The notes under the pieces are model-generated. The model was given only the letters and a program-made list of their open reading frames with translations, was not told the DNA's origin and searched no databases. Below are positions 1 to 8,055 of a DNA stretch of 14,917 nucleotides, in pieces. The first letter of the stretch is position 1, and the number at the start of each line of letters is the position of its first letter. This DNA comes from Extensimonas sp963708545 (lineage in GTDB: Bacteria; Pseudomonadota; Gammaproteobacteria; Burkholderiales; Burkholderiaceae_C), in contig CAVPUD010000039.1 in NCBI GenBank assembly GCA_963708545.1, positions 1-14,917 on the forward strand, in the 5' to 3' direction. The position numbers were made by a program, and so were the translations under genes.

Positions 1-24
1 CCTGAAGTTCTCCTGTCTTTCGAG
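1..24 (+). repeat. Left terminal inverted repeat of the IS
   Basis: Read inward, the left end matches the reverse complement of 1947-1970 at 18 of 24 positions. The outer ten bases are identical. Because it starts exactly at base 1 of the window, the true outer boundary could lie slightly further left. Confidence 0.8.
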
Positions 25-112
25 ATTCTGGTAGTCAGCAAGTCGTTGTATTGCGGTCGGTTTGTGCGGTTTCGGGGCGCTTCCATGGCTGCATGGTGTA
101 GTCACGAATATA

Positions 113-142
113 TTGACTTACGTCCCGCGACGAGCTTATATT
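113..142 (+). promoter_or_regulatory. Putative sigma70-type promoter of the transposase
   Basis: TTGACT at 113-118 and TATATT at 137-142 are separated by 18 bases, which is a good sigma70 promoter by spacing and sequence. The predicted start of transcription is about base 149, one base before the ATG at 150, so the mRNA would be leaderless. No Shine-Dalgarno sequence precedes the ATG, which fits. A second TATATT at 109-114 could give a short leader but has no good -35 partner. Confidence 0.5.
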
Positions 143-149
143 CGCTGCC

Positions 150-1890
150 ATGTCAGAACGTGGCGGCGCCGTTCATGTCGTCACCACGCGGCGCCGCTAC
201 AAGGGCCGCGTGTACGCGACCCATCTGCTGCGCCGTAGCTATCGCGAAGACGGTCGGGTCAAGAACGAGACCCTCGGCAACCTCTCGCATCTGCCGGAGC
301 CGCTGATCGAGGTCGTGCGCCGCTCGCTGCGGGGCGAGGTGTTCGTGCCGCTCGAGGCGCGGCTCGAGGTGCTGCGCTCGCGGCCCCACGGCCACGTGCA
401 GGCCGTTTGGCCGGGCGATGCAGCGGCTCGGGATGGACTCACTGCTCGCCTCGCGGCCGAGCCCCGAGCGCGAGCGGATCTGCGCCCTGATTGCCGCGCG
501 GGTCCTCGCCCCGCACACCAAGCTCGCCACCACCCGCTGGTGGCACACGAGCACGCTCGCCGAGGAGTTTGGCGTCACCGCAGCCGATGAGGATGATCTG
601 TACGCGGCGATGGACTGGCTGCTCGAGCGTCAGCCGCTGATCGAGCGCAAGCTCGCGGCCCGCCATCTCGGGCAGGGTGCGATGGCGCTCTACGACCTCT
701 CCTCGAGCTACTTCGAGGGGACGCACTGTCCGCTGGGGAAGATCGGCTACAACCGGGACGGCAAGCGCAACAAGCCTGCAGGTCAACTACGGGCTGCTGA
801 CCACGCGCACGGGCTGCCCGATCTCGGTGTCGGTGTACGCAGGCAACACCGGGGATGCCAAGACGCTGATGGCGCAGGTGGCGAAGCTGCGTGAAGGGTT
901 TCGGGCTCGAGCGCCTCGTGCTGGTCGGCGATCGCGGGATGATCTCGCACAAGGCGATCGGGGAGCTCAGGACGCTCGAGGGGATGGCCTGGATCACGGC
1001 GTTGAAGAGTACGCAGATCCGCTCGCTCATCGAGGCGGGCACGCTGGCAGCTCGGGCTGTTTGATGAGCGCAACCTGTTCGAGTTCAGCCATCCCGATTA
1101 TCCCGCGGAACGACTCCTCGCCTGTCGCAACCGCGAGCTTGCCAAGCTCCGGGCCCACAAGCGCCAGGCGCTGCTGGCGGCCACCACGCTCGAGCTGGAG
1201 AAGATCCGCGAGCGGGTGGCGCGCGGCGCGCTCACGGGGCAAGCCACCATCGGTGTGAAGCTCGGGCGCGTCCTCGACAAGTACAAAGTCGGCAAACACT
1301 TCGAGCTGACGATCACCGACACGCACTTCGCCTATCGCATCCGCGAGGATAAGGTCGCCGCGGAGGCGGCGCTCGATGGGATCTACGTGATCCGCACCGC
1401 ACTACCGAAGAAGCAGATGTCCGCAGCCGAGGCGGTACGCAGCTACAAATCCCTCGCCCAGGTCGAGCGCGCGTTCCGCTCGCTGAAAACCGTCGACCTG
1501 AAGATCCGCCCGATCCATCACCGGCTCGAGCACCGCGTTCGTGCGCACATCTTCCTGTGCATGCTCGCCTACTATGTCGAGTGGCATCTGCTCGAGGCCT
1601 GGCGGCCCCTGCTGTTCGCCGATGAGGATCAGGCCGCCAAGAGCCACCGCGATCCGGTCGCCCCCGCGAAGCGCTCCGCAGCCGCGCTCGCGAAGGCGTC
1701 GACTCATCAGCGGGCCGACGGTGCGCCCGTGCACAGCCTGCGCACCTTGCTCGCCGAACTCGCCACGCTCGTGCGCAACACCTGCCGCACATCCGGCGCC
1801 CTCGAGCATCCGGCCACGTTCGAGCTCCTGACGACTCCGACCCCAACTCAACGCCGAGCCCTTGAACTGCTCGATCCGATCGCCACGTAG
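150..1890 (+). pseudogene. IS1634-family transposase, broken by four +1 frameshifts
   Basis: The protein would catalyse cut-and-paste transposition of the surrounding IS. The reading frame moves one step at each of four places: about 401-417, 775-776 (AAGCCTGCAG where AAGCTGCAG keeps the frame), 896-901 and 1046-1047 (CTGGCAG for CTGCAG). Removing four bases restores one frame of 578 codons plus stop, a normal length for the family. The N-terminus reads MSERGGAVHVVTTRRR and the family pattern runs to the TAG at 1888-1890. Likely DDE residues are an Asp at 694-696 (YDLSSSYFEG), an Asp at 930-932 (VGDRGM) and a Glu at 1465-1467 in a YREK-like block (YKSLAQVERAF). All three lie in surviving sequence, so the gene was disabled only by indels. 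The breaks lie next to short homopolymers, so sequencing error is a possible alternative to real decay. Confidence 0.88.
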
Positions 1891-1946
1891 TCAGAAACCG
1901 CGCACCTCAAATCCACGCAGGTGCCTATCGTGCAAGGTAAACTCAA

Positions 1947-1970
1947 CGCGCCAGCCAGCGGAACTTCAGG
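1947..1970 (-). repeat. Right terminal inverted repeat of the IS
   Basis: This is the inverted partner of the left end, with ten perfect outer bases followed by interrupted matches (18 of 24). Read on the minus strand it begins CCTGAAGTTC. The TGA inside it supplies the premature stop codon for the interrupted phosphoesterase gene. Confidence 0.82.
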
Positions 1971-2796
1971 TTAGCACACCCGCGAGCGATGCGGCCTCGC
2001 CGCGCAGGACGGTGAAGCCGGCGCGCGCCGTGAAATCGAGCGCCCGGTCAGCCCCGACAAAGAACTCGTGGTTGCCGGTCACGGCAAACTTGCCGAAGCG
2101 CGGACGCAATTCCTGGAACAGCCGGGTCAGCCCGTCCAGATGATCCGCCTGGCCATCGACCAGGTCGCCGGTCGAGACCAGCAGATCGGGATCGAGCGCC
2201 TGTATGCGTGCCACGATCCGGCGCAGCCGGCGCGCGCCGACCAGCGCGCCGAGGTGTACATCGGATATCTGGATGATCTTCACCCGGCCGAAGGCGGCCG
2301 GCAGCTTCGCCGTGCGCAGGCGGATGCGCTCCACGCGGATCGCACGCGCCTCGAAATAGCCGTACACGGTCGCGCCCAACGCCAGGGCCGTGGCGGCGTA
2401 AAAGAGGGAGGAATCCGTGAACGGCATGGCGCCGGAATACCAATACAGCTCCGCGCCGGCATAGGCTGCCAACAGCCCGAGCACGTCGAATGCCAGCGCG
2501 ATCCAGAAGAACAGGAAGATGAAACCCATCCAGGTATAACCGACCCACGCGCCGATGCGGACCAGCGCATGCGGCTCGTGTTTCTCCAGCCGCCAGAGGA
2601 TGAGCGGCAGCAACGTCATCAGCACCATCCAGGCAGCGATGGCGAGGCGTCCGGCCGGCGCCAGACCCAGAGCAGCATTTACCTTGGTAAAGGCGTACAC
2701 CTGCATCCCGCCATAGAGCAGGAAAAAAATGGTCAGCATGGCAACCATGGCTCTCGATGCGCCAGTGGCGCTGTTTGCTTTGCGGTCTTGCGCCAT
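1966..2796 (-). pseudogene. Membrane-anchored calcineurin-like metallophosphoesterase, 3' end cut off by the IS
   Basis: This is a YaeI-like metallophosphoesterase, a family that hydrolyses phosphoester or pyrophosphate bonds using two metal ions. From the chosen ATG at 2796, 276 residues remain. About four hydrophobic segments occupy roughly residues 18-40, 52-68, 81-110 and 128-145. The metallophosphoesterase core follows: DVH (Asp179, His181), GDLVDG (Asp211) and GNHE (241-244). The later histidine motifs of the active site (such as GHTHGGQ) are missing because the reading frame enters the IS: the last codon is a host A joined to CC of the IS, and the next is TGA from the inverted repeat. 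The product would lack essential metal ligands and is probably inactive. The start at 2796 is preferred over an upstream in-frame start at 2892 because a strong AAGGAAGG precedes it and the extra residues overlap the permease remnant. Confidence 0.82.
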
Positions 2797-2801
2797 AGAA
2801 A

Positions 2802-2809
2802 CCTTCCTT
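2802..2809 (-). promoter_or_regulatory. Shine-Dalgarno site that fixes the phosphoesterase start
   Basis: On the minus strand AAGGAAGG stands five bases before the ATG at 2796. It overlaps the TAA stop of the upstream permease remnant (2808-2810), which suggests the two were once translated in succession. Confidence 0.6.
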
Positions 2810-3018
2810 ATCCGAACTGCCGCTTGAACCGCCACAGGCCGAAACCGAAGATCGCCATCCCGAGCAGCGCTAAGCCCAGCAGCGAATCCCACAGCCCACT
2901 AGTCCGCAGCCCTTGAGCAGGATGCCATAACCAATCTCGATGAAGTAGTAAAGCGGCGAGAGGAACATGGCCTCGCGCATCCCGGCATGGACTCGGGCGG
3001 GGTACAGGCACCGTCTCA
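2808..3018 (-). pseudogene. C-terminal remnant of an ABC-2 type permease, frameshifted
   Basis: Immediately after the YhhJ stop codon the sequence encodes pieces of the C-terminal end of another ABC-2 permease, spread over three frames. TPPESMPG stays in the YhhJ frame (about 2984-3007), then MREAMFLSPLYYFIEIGYG runs on to about 2905 in a second frame, then LWDSLLGL to WRFKRQFG followed by TAA at 2808-2810 in a third. In ABC-2 permeases such as the YhhJ next door, the motif TPRESMP is followed by a hydrophobic stretch and a basic C-terminus in the same order, so these pieces form one degraded domain. Two indels are needed, one near 2983 and one near 2895-2905. The N-terminal four-fifths of the gene is absent. 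I infer a deletion or recombination between neighbouring permease genes. Confidence 0.65.
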
Positions 3019-4155
3019 TCAAGCCATCTGGCTGATGCTCTTGCGGAAATACGCGAGCGCGCCGGCGAAGAAGGCCGCGCCGATCAGGCACAGCGCCACG
3101 ATCTGCGGCCAGACCACGGAAAAGCCGGCGCCGCGGTAGAGGATGGCCTGCGAGGCCGCAACGAAGTGCGTGGTGGGCGCGAATTCCATGATGTTCTGCG
3201 CGATCTGCGGCATGCTCTCGCGCGGCGTGGAGCCGCCCGAGAGCATCTGCATGGGCAGCAGCACCAGCATCATCAAGAGGCCGAACTGCGGCATGCTGCG
3301 CGCGATCGTGCCCATGAAGATGCCCATCGAGGTGGTGACGAACAGGTGCAGCGCGGCGATGGCCAAAAACAACGTCACCGAACCCTCGATAGGCACCTGC
3401 AGTGCCCCCTGCACGATGAAGTGCAATGAAAACGCCGCCGCGAGCAGAACCACCATTCCCATGGACCATATCTTGCCGAGCATGATCTCCGAAGGTGTCA
3501 CGGGCATGACCAAGAGGTGTTCGATGGTGCCGTGCTCGCGCTCGCGGATCAGCGCTGCGCCGGCCAGCACGATGGAGAGCATCGTGACGTTGTTGATGAT
3601 TTCCATGAGCGCGCCGAACCACGACTGCGTCAAGGCCGGGTTGAAGCGCATGCGCAGCGCCAACTCCACGGGCAGCTGCGGCGTGCTGCGGTAGCGCTGC
3701 ACGAACTCGTTGACTTCGCCGAGCACGATCTGCTGTACGTAGCCGCTGCCCGTGAAGGCCTGCGCCATGCGCGTGGCATCGACGTTGAGCTGCACGGCCG
3801 GCGAGCGCCCCGCGAGCACGTCACGCTGGAAGTTCGGCGGAATGTCGAGCGAGAAGGTGAAGCGCCCGGAGTCCAGCCCGGCGTCCACTTCGGGCAGCGT
3901 GACGCGCTGCGGCGGCATGAACTGCGGCGGCTGCAGCGCCGAGACGATGCGCCCCGACAGCGGCGAGTCGTCCTCGTCGACGACGGCGATGGGCACCTTG
4001 CTGATGCGATCGGGGATGCCGGTGGCGGCGATATACACCTGGAAGCTGAAAGCGTAGGCGATCAGCACCAGCATGATCGGGTCGCGCACCAGGCTCCAGA
4101 GCTCCTTGATGCCGAGCCGGTAGATGTTGGCGAGATAGCTCGATCCGTTGCCCAT
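3019..4155 (-). CDS. yhhJ: ABC-2 type exporter permease, YhhJ-like
   Basis: This 378-residue inner-membrane permease belongs to the ABC-2 export family and is the usual partner of RbbA-type transporters. One membrane segment lies near residues 25-43, followed by a large periplasmic domain (about 45-180) and five more hydrophobic segments to residue 370. The ABC-2 block REREHGTIEHLLVMPVTPSE (204-223) and the TPRESMP motif (310-316) are clear. The open frame continues upstream inside rbbA, but the start at 4155 is chosen because the ATG follows the rbbA stop by two bases and is preceded by AGGAG at proper spacing. The protein ends with SISQMA and TGA, so the gene is complete. With RbbA it should form the membrane core of an exporter fed by the HlyD protein and outer-membrane channel encoded upstream. 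The substrate is not evident. Confidence 0.9.
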   Translation of the reverse strand: MGNGSSYLANIYRLGIKELWSLVRDPIMLVLIAYAFSFQVYIAATGIPDRISKVPIAVVDEDDSPLSGRIVSALQPPQFMPPQRVTLPEVDAGLDSGRFTFSLDIPPNFQRDVLAGRSPAVQLNVDATRMAQAFTGSGYVQQIVLGEVNEFVQRYRSTPQLPVELALRMRFNPALTQSWFGALMEIINNVTMLSIVLAGAALIREREHGTIEHLLVMPVTPSEIMLGKIWSMGMVVLLAAAFSLHFIVQGALQVPIEGSVTLFLAIAALHLFVTTSMGIFMGTIARSMPQFGLLMMLVLLPMQMLSGGSTPRESMPQIAQNIMEFAPTTHFVAASQAILYRGAGFSVVWPQIVALCLIGAAFFAGALAYFRKSISQMA

Positions 4156-4157
4156 GC

Positions 4158-6950
4158 TCACTTCTCCTGCTTTTTCAGCAGCATGATGGCCAAGGCCACG
4201 ATGAGCAGCGCCGACGCCACCAGCGGCGGAAACATGGCGTGCAGGTCGGCGAAGGTGAGCGCCTTGTTGAACACGCCGCGGCTGACGGTGACGTAGTTGG
4301 CGAGCGGATAGACCTCGCCGATCATGCGTCCCATACCTTCGAGCGATGACACGGGGTGGATGAGGCCGGAGAACTGCATCGCCGGCAGCATGGAGCCAAC
4401 CATGGTGAAGAACATCGCCGCGACCTGGCTGCGCGTGAAGATGGATGCAAACAGGCCAAAGCCCGTCGAAAACCCGACAAAAATGACCGAGGCCAGCAGC
4501 AGGGTCGGAAAGCTCCCTTTGACCGGCACGTCGAACAGCGTGACCGCGAGCAGCGTGAGCACGAGGAAGTTGAACACACCCAGCACGATGTAAGGCAACT
4601 GCTTGCCGAGCAGGAACTCGGCGCGCGTCACGGGCGTGACGTAGAGGTTGATGATGGAGCCAAGCTCTTTTTCGCGCACCACCGACAACGCCGTGAGGAT
4701 GGACGGGATCATCATCAGCAGCAGCGGGATCACGGCCGGCACCATGGCGGGCAGGCTTCGCACGTCGGGGTTGTAGCGAAAGCGCGTCTCCACGGTCGCG
4801 GCGCCTTTGGAGATGTCGAGGCCAAGCTGCGTGCGCGCCACGTCTTCCAGCCACTTCAGGTGCATGCCTTGCACGTAGCCCTGGATGGTGTCCGCGCGCA
4901 TGGGCATGGCGCCGTCAACCCAGGCGCCGACCTCTACCGCCTGGCCGCGCAGCAGGTTGCGCTCGAAGCCCGGCGGGATCTCGATGGCGAGCGAAATCTC
5001 GCCCTTGCGCATGCGCTGGTCCAGGTCTTCGTAGTCGGTGATAGGCGCGTGCTCGATGAAATAGCGCGAGCCCGCGAGGTTGAGCGCGTAGTTTTGGCTC
5101 AGCGGGCTGTGGTCGCGGTCGAGCACGGCGTAGCTCAGGTCGTTCACGTCCATGGTGATGCCGTAGCCCATGATGAGCATCAAGACCACGGTGCCGAACA
5201 ATGCCATCACCAGGCGCACCGGGTCGTGGCGCAGCTCGCGTGCCTCGCGCAAGGTGTAGCTCAAGGCGCGTCCGGGGCTGAACAGGCGCGCGCGTGGATG
5301 CGCCGGGGCATGGGGTTTGGGCGCTGCGGGCGCTGGCGCTGCCGTGCCTGCCGGTGCGACTTCGGCCGGGGCGGCGTCTTTGAGGTAGGCGATGAAGGCT
5401 TCTTCGAGCGTGGCCGCGCCGCGCTGGGCGACGATGGCCTTGGGCGTGTCGCTGACCAGCACCTTGCCCTGGTGCATGAGCGAGATGCGGTCGCAGCGTT
5501 CGGCCTCGTTCATGAAATGGGTCGAGATGAAGATCGTGACCTTGTCCTTGCGCGAAAGATCGATCAGAAACTGCCAGAATGCGTCGCGCGCCACCGGATC
5601 GACGCCCGAGGTCGGCTCGTCGAGGATCAAGAGCTCGGGCTCGTGCACCAGCGCCACGGCCAGCGACAGGCGCTGGCGCACGCCCAGCGGCAGCTTGTCG
5701 GGCAAGGCCTTGGGATGCTCGGCCAAGCCGAAGCGCTCCATCAGCGCCTGCACGCGCGCCGGAATCTGCGCCTCGGGCACGCCAAAGAGGCGCGCGTGCA
5801 GCACCAGGTTTTGCTCGACGTTGAGCTCCGAATACAGCGAGAACGCCTGCGACATGTAGCCCACGCGCCGGCGCGTCGCAATGTCGTGCGCATCGACCTC
5901 CTGCCCGAACAGCCAGGCTTCGCCTTCGGTGGGCGGCAACAGGCCGGTGAGCATCTTCATGGTGGTGGTCTTGCCGCAACCGTTGCTGCCGAGAAAGCCG
6001 AAGATCTCGCCGCGGCGGATGCGGAAGTTGACGTGATCGACCGCGGTGAAGTCGCCAAAGCGCATGGTGAGATCGCGCGCCTCGATCGCGATGTCTTCGC
6101 CATCGACGAAAGGCGGCACCACCACGGCCTGGTGCCCGCGCTTTTCCTCCTCGGGCAGCAGCGCGATGAAGGCCTGTTCGAGCGTCTGCGTGTGCGTGCG
6201 TGCGTGCAGCTCTTGCGGCGTGCCGGTGGCCAGCACGCGGCCGGCGTCCATGGCCACGAGCCAGTCGAAGCGCTCGGCCTCTTCCATGTAGGCCGTGGCC
6301 ACCATCACGCTCATGCCGGGGCGCTCGCGCCGGATGTCGCCGATCAGCGTCCAGAACTGGCTGCGCGCCAGCGGATCGACGCCCGTGGTGGGCTCGTCGA
6401 GGATCAGCAAGTCCGGGTCGTGGATCAGCGCGCAGCACAGGCCGAGCTTTTGCTTCATGCCGCCCGAGAGCTTGCCCGCGGGGCGGCTGAGGAACGGGTA
6501 GAGGCCGGTGGCGCGCGTCAATTCGTCGATGCGCCGGCGCCGCTCGGCCGCGTCGTGGCCGAACAGGCGCGCGAAGAACTGCAGGTTGTCCTCGATCGAG
6601 AGCGAGGGGTAGAGGTTCTTGCCCAAGCCCTGCGGCATGTAGGCGATGGCGGGGCAGACGCGGTCGCGGTGGCGCTTGGAGCGCATGTTGCCGCCCAGCA
6701 CTTCGACGCTGCCTTCTTGCACGGCACGCGCGCCCGAGATCAGCGCGAGCAGGCTGGACTTGCCCACGCCGTCGGGGCCGATCAGCCCCACCATGCGGCC
6801 TGCGGGAATTTCGAGCGCAATGCCGTCGAGCGCCAGCGTCTTGCCGTAGCGCAGGCCCACGCCATCCAGACGCGCGACGACGCCGTCGGGGCGGGCGCCG
6901 TGCTGCTGGGCATCGCCATCGGCGTGCGGACTGCGGGCGGGCAGCGTCAT
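4158..6950 (-). CDS. rbbA: RbbA-type fusion of two ABC ATPases and an ABC-2 permease
   Basis: This 930-residue protein has two ATP-binding cassettes followed by a permease, as in E. coli RbbA (YhiH), which has been reported both as a ribosome-associated ATPase and as a putative exporter. Cassette 1 has Walker A GPDGVGKSS (58-66), signature LSGGMKQ (161-167) and Walker B LLILDEPT (181-188), but Ala replaces the usual switch histidine (ATAYMEE, 219-224). Cassette 2 has Walker A GSNGCGKTTT (321-330), Walker B LLILDEPTSG (440-449) and an intact switch His (STHF, 476-479), but a degenerate signature LPLGVRQ (420-426). A Pro/Ala-rich linker (about 525-556) leads to the permease half, with a membrane segment near 580-600, a periplasmic domain and further segments from about 730 to 925. 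The start overlaps the hlyD stop by four bases (ATGA) and has AAGGTG in front. It is translated with its neighbours as one exporter operon. Confidence 0.93.
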   Translation of the reverse strand: MTLPARSPHADGDAQQHGARPDGVVARLDGVGLRYGKTLALDGIALEIPAGRMVGLIGPDGVGKSSLLALISGARAVQEGSVEVLGGNMRSKRHRDRVCPAIAYMPQGLGKNLYPSLSIEDNLQFFARLFGHDAAERRRRIDELTRATGLYPFLSRPAGKLSGGMKQKLGLCCALIHDPDLLILDEPTTGVDPLARSQFWTLIGDIRRERPGMSVMVATAYMEEAERFDWLVAMDAGRVLATGTPQELHARTHTQTLEQAFIALLPEEEKRGHQAVVVPPFVDGEDIAIEARDLTMRFGDFTAVDHVNFRIRRGEIFGFLGSNGCGKTTTMKMLTGLLPPTEGEAWLFGQEVDAHDIATRRRVGYMSQAFSLYSELNVEQNLVLHARLFGVPEAQIPARVQALMERFGLAEHPKALPDKLPLGVRQRLSLAVALVHEPELLILDEPTSGVDPVARDAFWQFLIDLSRKDKVTIFISTHFMNEAERCDRISLMHQGKVLVSDTPKAIVAQRGAATLEEAFIAYLKDAAPAEVAPAGTAAPAPAAPKPHAPAHPRARLFSPGRALSYTLREARELRHDPVRLVMALFGTVVLMLIMGYGITMDVNDLSYAVLDRDHSPLSQNYALNLAGSRYFIEHAPITDYEDLDQRMRKGEISLAIEIPPGFERNLLRGQAVEVGAWVDGAMPMRADTIQGYVQGMHLKWLEDVARTQLGLDISKGAATVETRFRYNPDVRSLPAMVPAVIPLLLMMIPSILTALSVVREKELGSIINLYVTPVTRAEFLLGKQLPYIVLGVFNFLVLTLLAVTLFDVPVKGSFPTLLLASVIFVGFSTGFGLFASIFTRSQVAAMFFTMVGSMLPAMQFSGLIHPVSSLEGMGRMIGEVYPLANYVTVSRGVFNKALTFADLHAMFPPLVASALLIVALAIMLLKKQEK

Positions 6951-8026
6951 TCAGGCACCTTCACGCTCAGGTTTTGCGGCCACGGCGCCTGCGCGTCTAT
7001 CTTCACCCAGGCCATGCCGGGCAGGCCGGTCTTGACCTGCTTGAGGTGCTTGCGCAACAGCTCGGCATCGATGCGCGCCTTCACGCGGAACATGAGCTTT
7101 TGCCGCTCGACGGCGGTTTCGACGGTTTTGGGCGTGAACTGGGCGACGCTGGACACGTAAGAGACCTTGGCCGGAATGACGTAGCCCGGCAGGGCATCGA
7201 GCACGATGCGCGCCTCGCTGCCCAGCGGCACGCGGCCCACGATGGTCTCGGGCAGGAAAAAGGTCATGTAAACGTCGCTCAAATCGACCATGTTGAGCAC
7301 CTTGCCGCCCGCGCCCAGCACCTCGCCGGGCTGCGCCACGCGGTACTGCACGCGCCCGTCGCGCGGCGCCTTGAGTTTGCTGTCGGCGATGTCCACGTCG
7401 ATGCGCGCGATCGTCGCCGTCAGCGCCTCGACGGTGGCCTGCGCGCCCGTGACCTGCGCTTTGGCCGCGGCAATGGCCGACTCGGCGGCCTTGGCCTGTG
7501 CCTGCGCGGCCGCCAGCGCGGCCTCGCCATTGCGCACGGCGGCGCGGTCGTCGTCGAGCTGCTGGATCGAGGTCGCGCCCTCGGTCGAGAGCGTTTGCGA
7601 GCGTGCGAGGCGCCGGCGCGCGTTGTCGAGCTCGCTCGTGCGCTGCACGACCACCGCCTGCGCGGCGGCGAGGTCGCTCTCACGCATCCGGACCTGGGCT
7701 TGGGCGCTCGCCACGTTGGTCAGCCCCTGCTGCTTTTGCGCCACGGCTTCATCGCGCTGCGCCGTGAGCGTATCGACCTGCATTTGCGCGAGCACCTGGC
7801 CCGCGCTGACGAAGTCGCCCTCATTGGCGAACACATCGACCACGCGGCCCGCGAATTTGGTGGACACGTCGATCTCGGTCGCTTCGATGCGGCCATTGCC
7901 GCCGACCACGGCTTGCGCGTCGCCGTCCGCGCGCAGCTTTTTCCAGCCGAACCAGGCGAGCAGCGCGACGACGACGATGACGGCAACGGCGATGAGGATT
8001 TTTTTTCTGGGCATGGGGACGGGCAT
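6947..8026 (-). CDS. HlyD/EmrA-family periplasmic adaptor (YhiI-like)
   Basis: This 359-residue membrane-fusion protein bridges the inner-membrane ABC transporter and the outer-membrane channel. An N-terminal anchor segment (about 9-28, after PRKK) is followed by a first half-lipoyl motif (GRVVDVFANEGDFVSAGQVL, 60-79), a long Ala/Gln-rich alpha-helical hairpin (about 85-212) predicted to be coiled coil, the second half-lipoyl motif (KAPRDGRVQYRVAQPGEVL, 219-237) and a beta-barrel domain. The segment TPKTVETAVERQKLMFRVKA (298-317) is of the type seen in YhiI-like adaptors. No clear Shine-Dalgarno site precedes the ATG at 8026, and a second ATG four codons in (8014) is an alternative. The stop overlaps the rbbA start by four bases, implying translational coupling. 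Confidence 0.92.
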   Translation of the reverse strand: MPVPMPRKKILIAVAVIVVVALLAWFGWKKLRADGDAQAVVGGNGRIEATEIDVSTKFAGRVVDVFANEGDFVSAGQVLAQMQVDTLTAQRDEAVAQKQQGLTNVASAQAQVRMRESDLAAAQAVVVQRTSELDNARRRLARSQTLSTEGATSIQQLDDDRAAVRNGEAALAAAQAQAKAAESAIAAAKAQVTGAQATVEALTATIARIDVDIADSKLKAPRDGRVQYRVAQPGEVLGAGGKVLNMVDLSDVYMTFFLPETIVGRVPLGSEARIVLDALPGYVIPAKVSYVSSVAQFTPKTVETAVERQKLMFRVKARIDAELLRKHLKQVKTGLPGMAWVKIDAQAPWPQNLSVKVPE

Positions 8027-8055
8027 GGCGGGACTCGTGGCGTGTGTTCAGGGAC

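Larger units (their letters stand above)
1..1970 (+). mobile_element. IS1634-family insertion sequence (inactive copy)
   Basis: The element is bounded by imperfect terminal inverted repeats: the first ten bases, CCTGAAGTTC, recur exactly inverted at 1961-1970. Between them lies one transposase gene filling most of the length, with about 150 bases in front and 80 behind. The size of about 1.97 kb and the protein sequence fit the IS1634 family of DDE elements. The right end falls inside a metallophosphoesterase gene, so the element is an insertion into host DNA. The left flank is outside the window, so the target-site duplication cannot be read; IS1634 relatives are known for long and variable duplications. 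The transposase is frameshifted, so this copy can move only if a transposase is supplied from elsewhere. Confidence 0.88.

Noticed and set aside
46..306. Small plus-strand frame overlapping the transposase start
   Set aside because: Cys/Arg-rich shadow frame with no ribosome site. The overlapping frame from 150 matches the transposase family.
401..1050. Programmed ribosomal frameshifting in the transposase
   Set aside because: Four separate shifts would be needed, none at a slippery heptamer, and IS1634-family transposases are normally single-frame.
4156..4854. N-terminal extension of YhhJ by 233 codons into rbbA
   Set aside because: The extension is an out-of-frame reading of the RbbA permease domain. 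The ATG at 4155 has a good ribosome site and gives the normal family length.
4356..7160. A 934-codon open frame on the plus strand opposite rbbA
   Set aside because: It is antisense to a gene with unmistakable ABC motifs, its product is an Arg/His/Ala-rich sequence without recognisable domains, and long antisense frames are expected from GC-rich codon bias.
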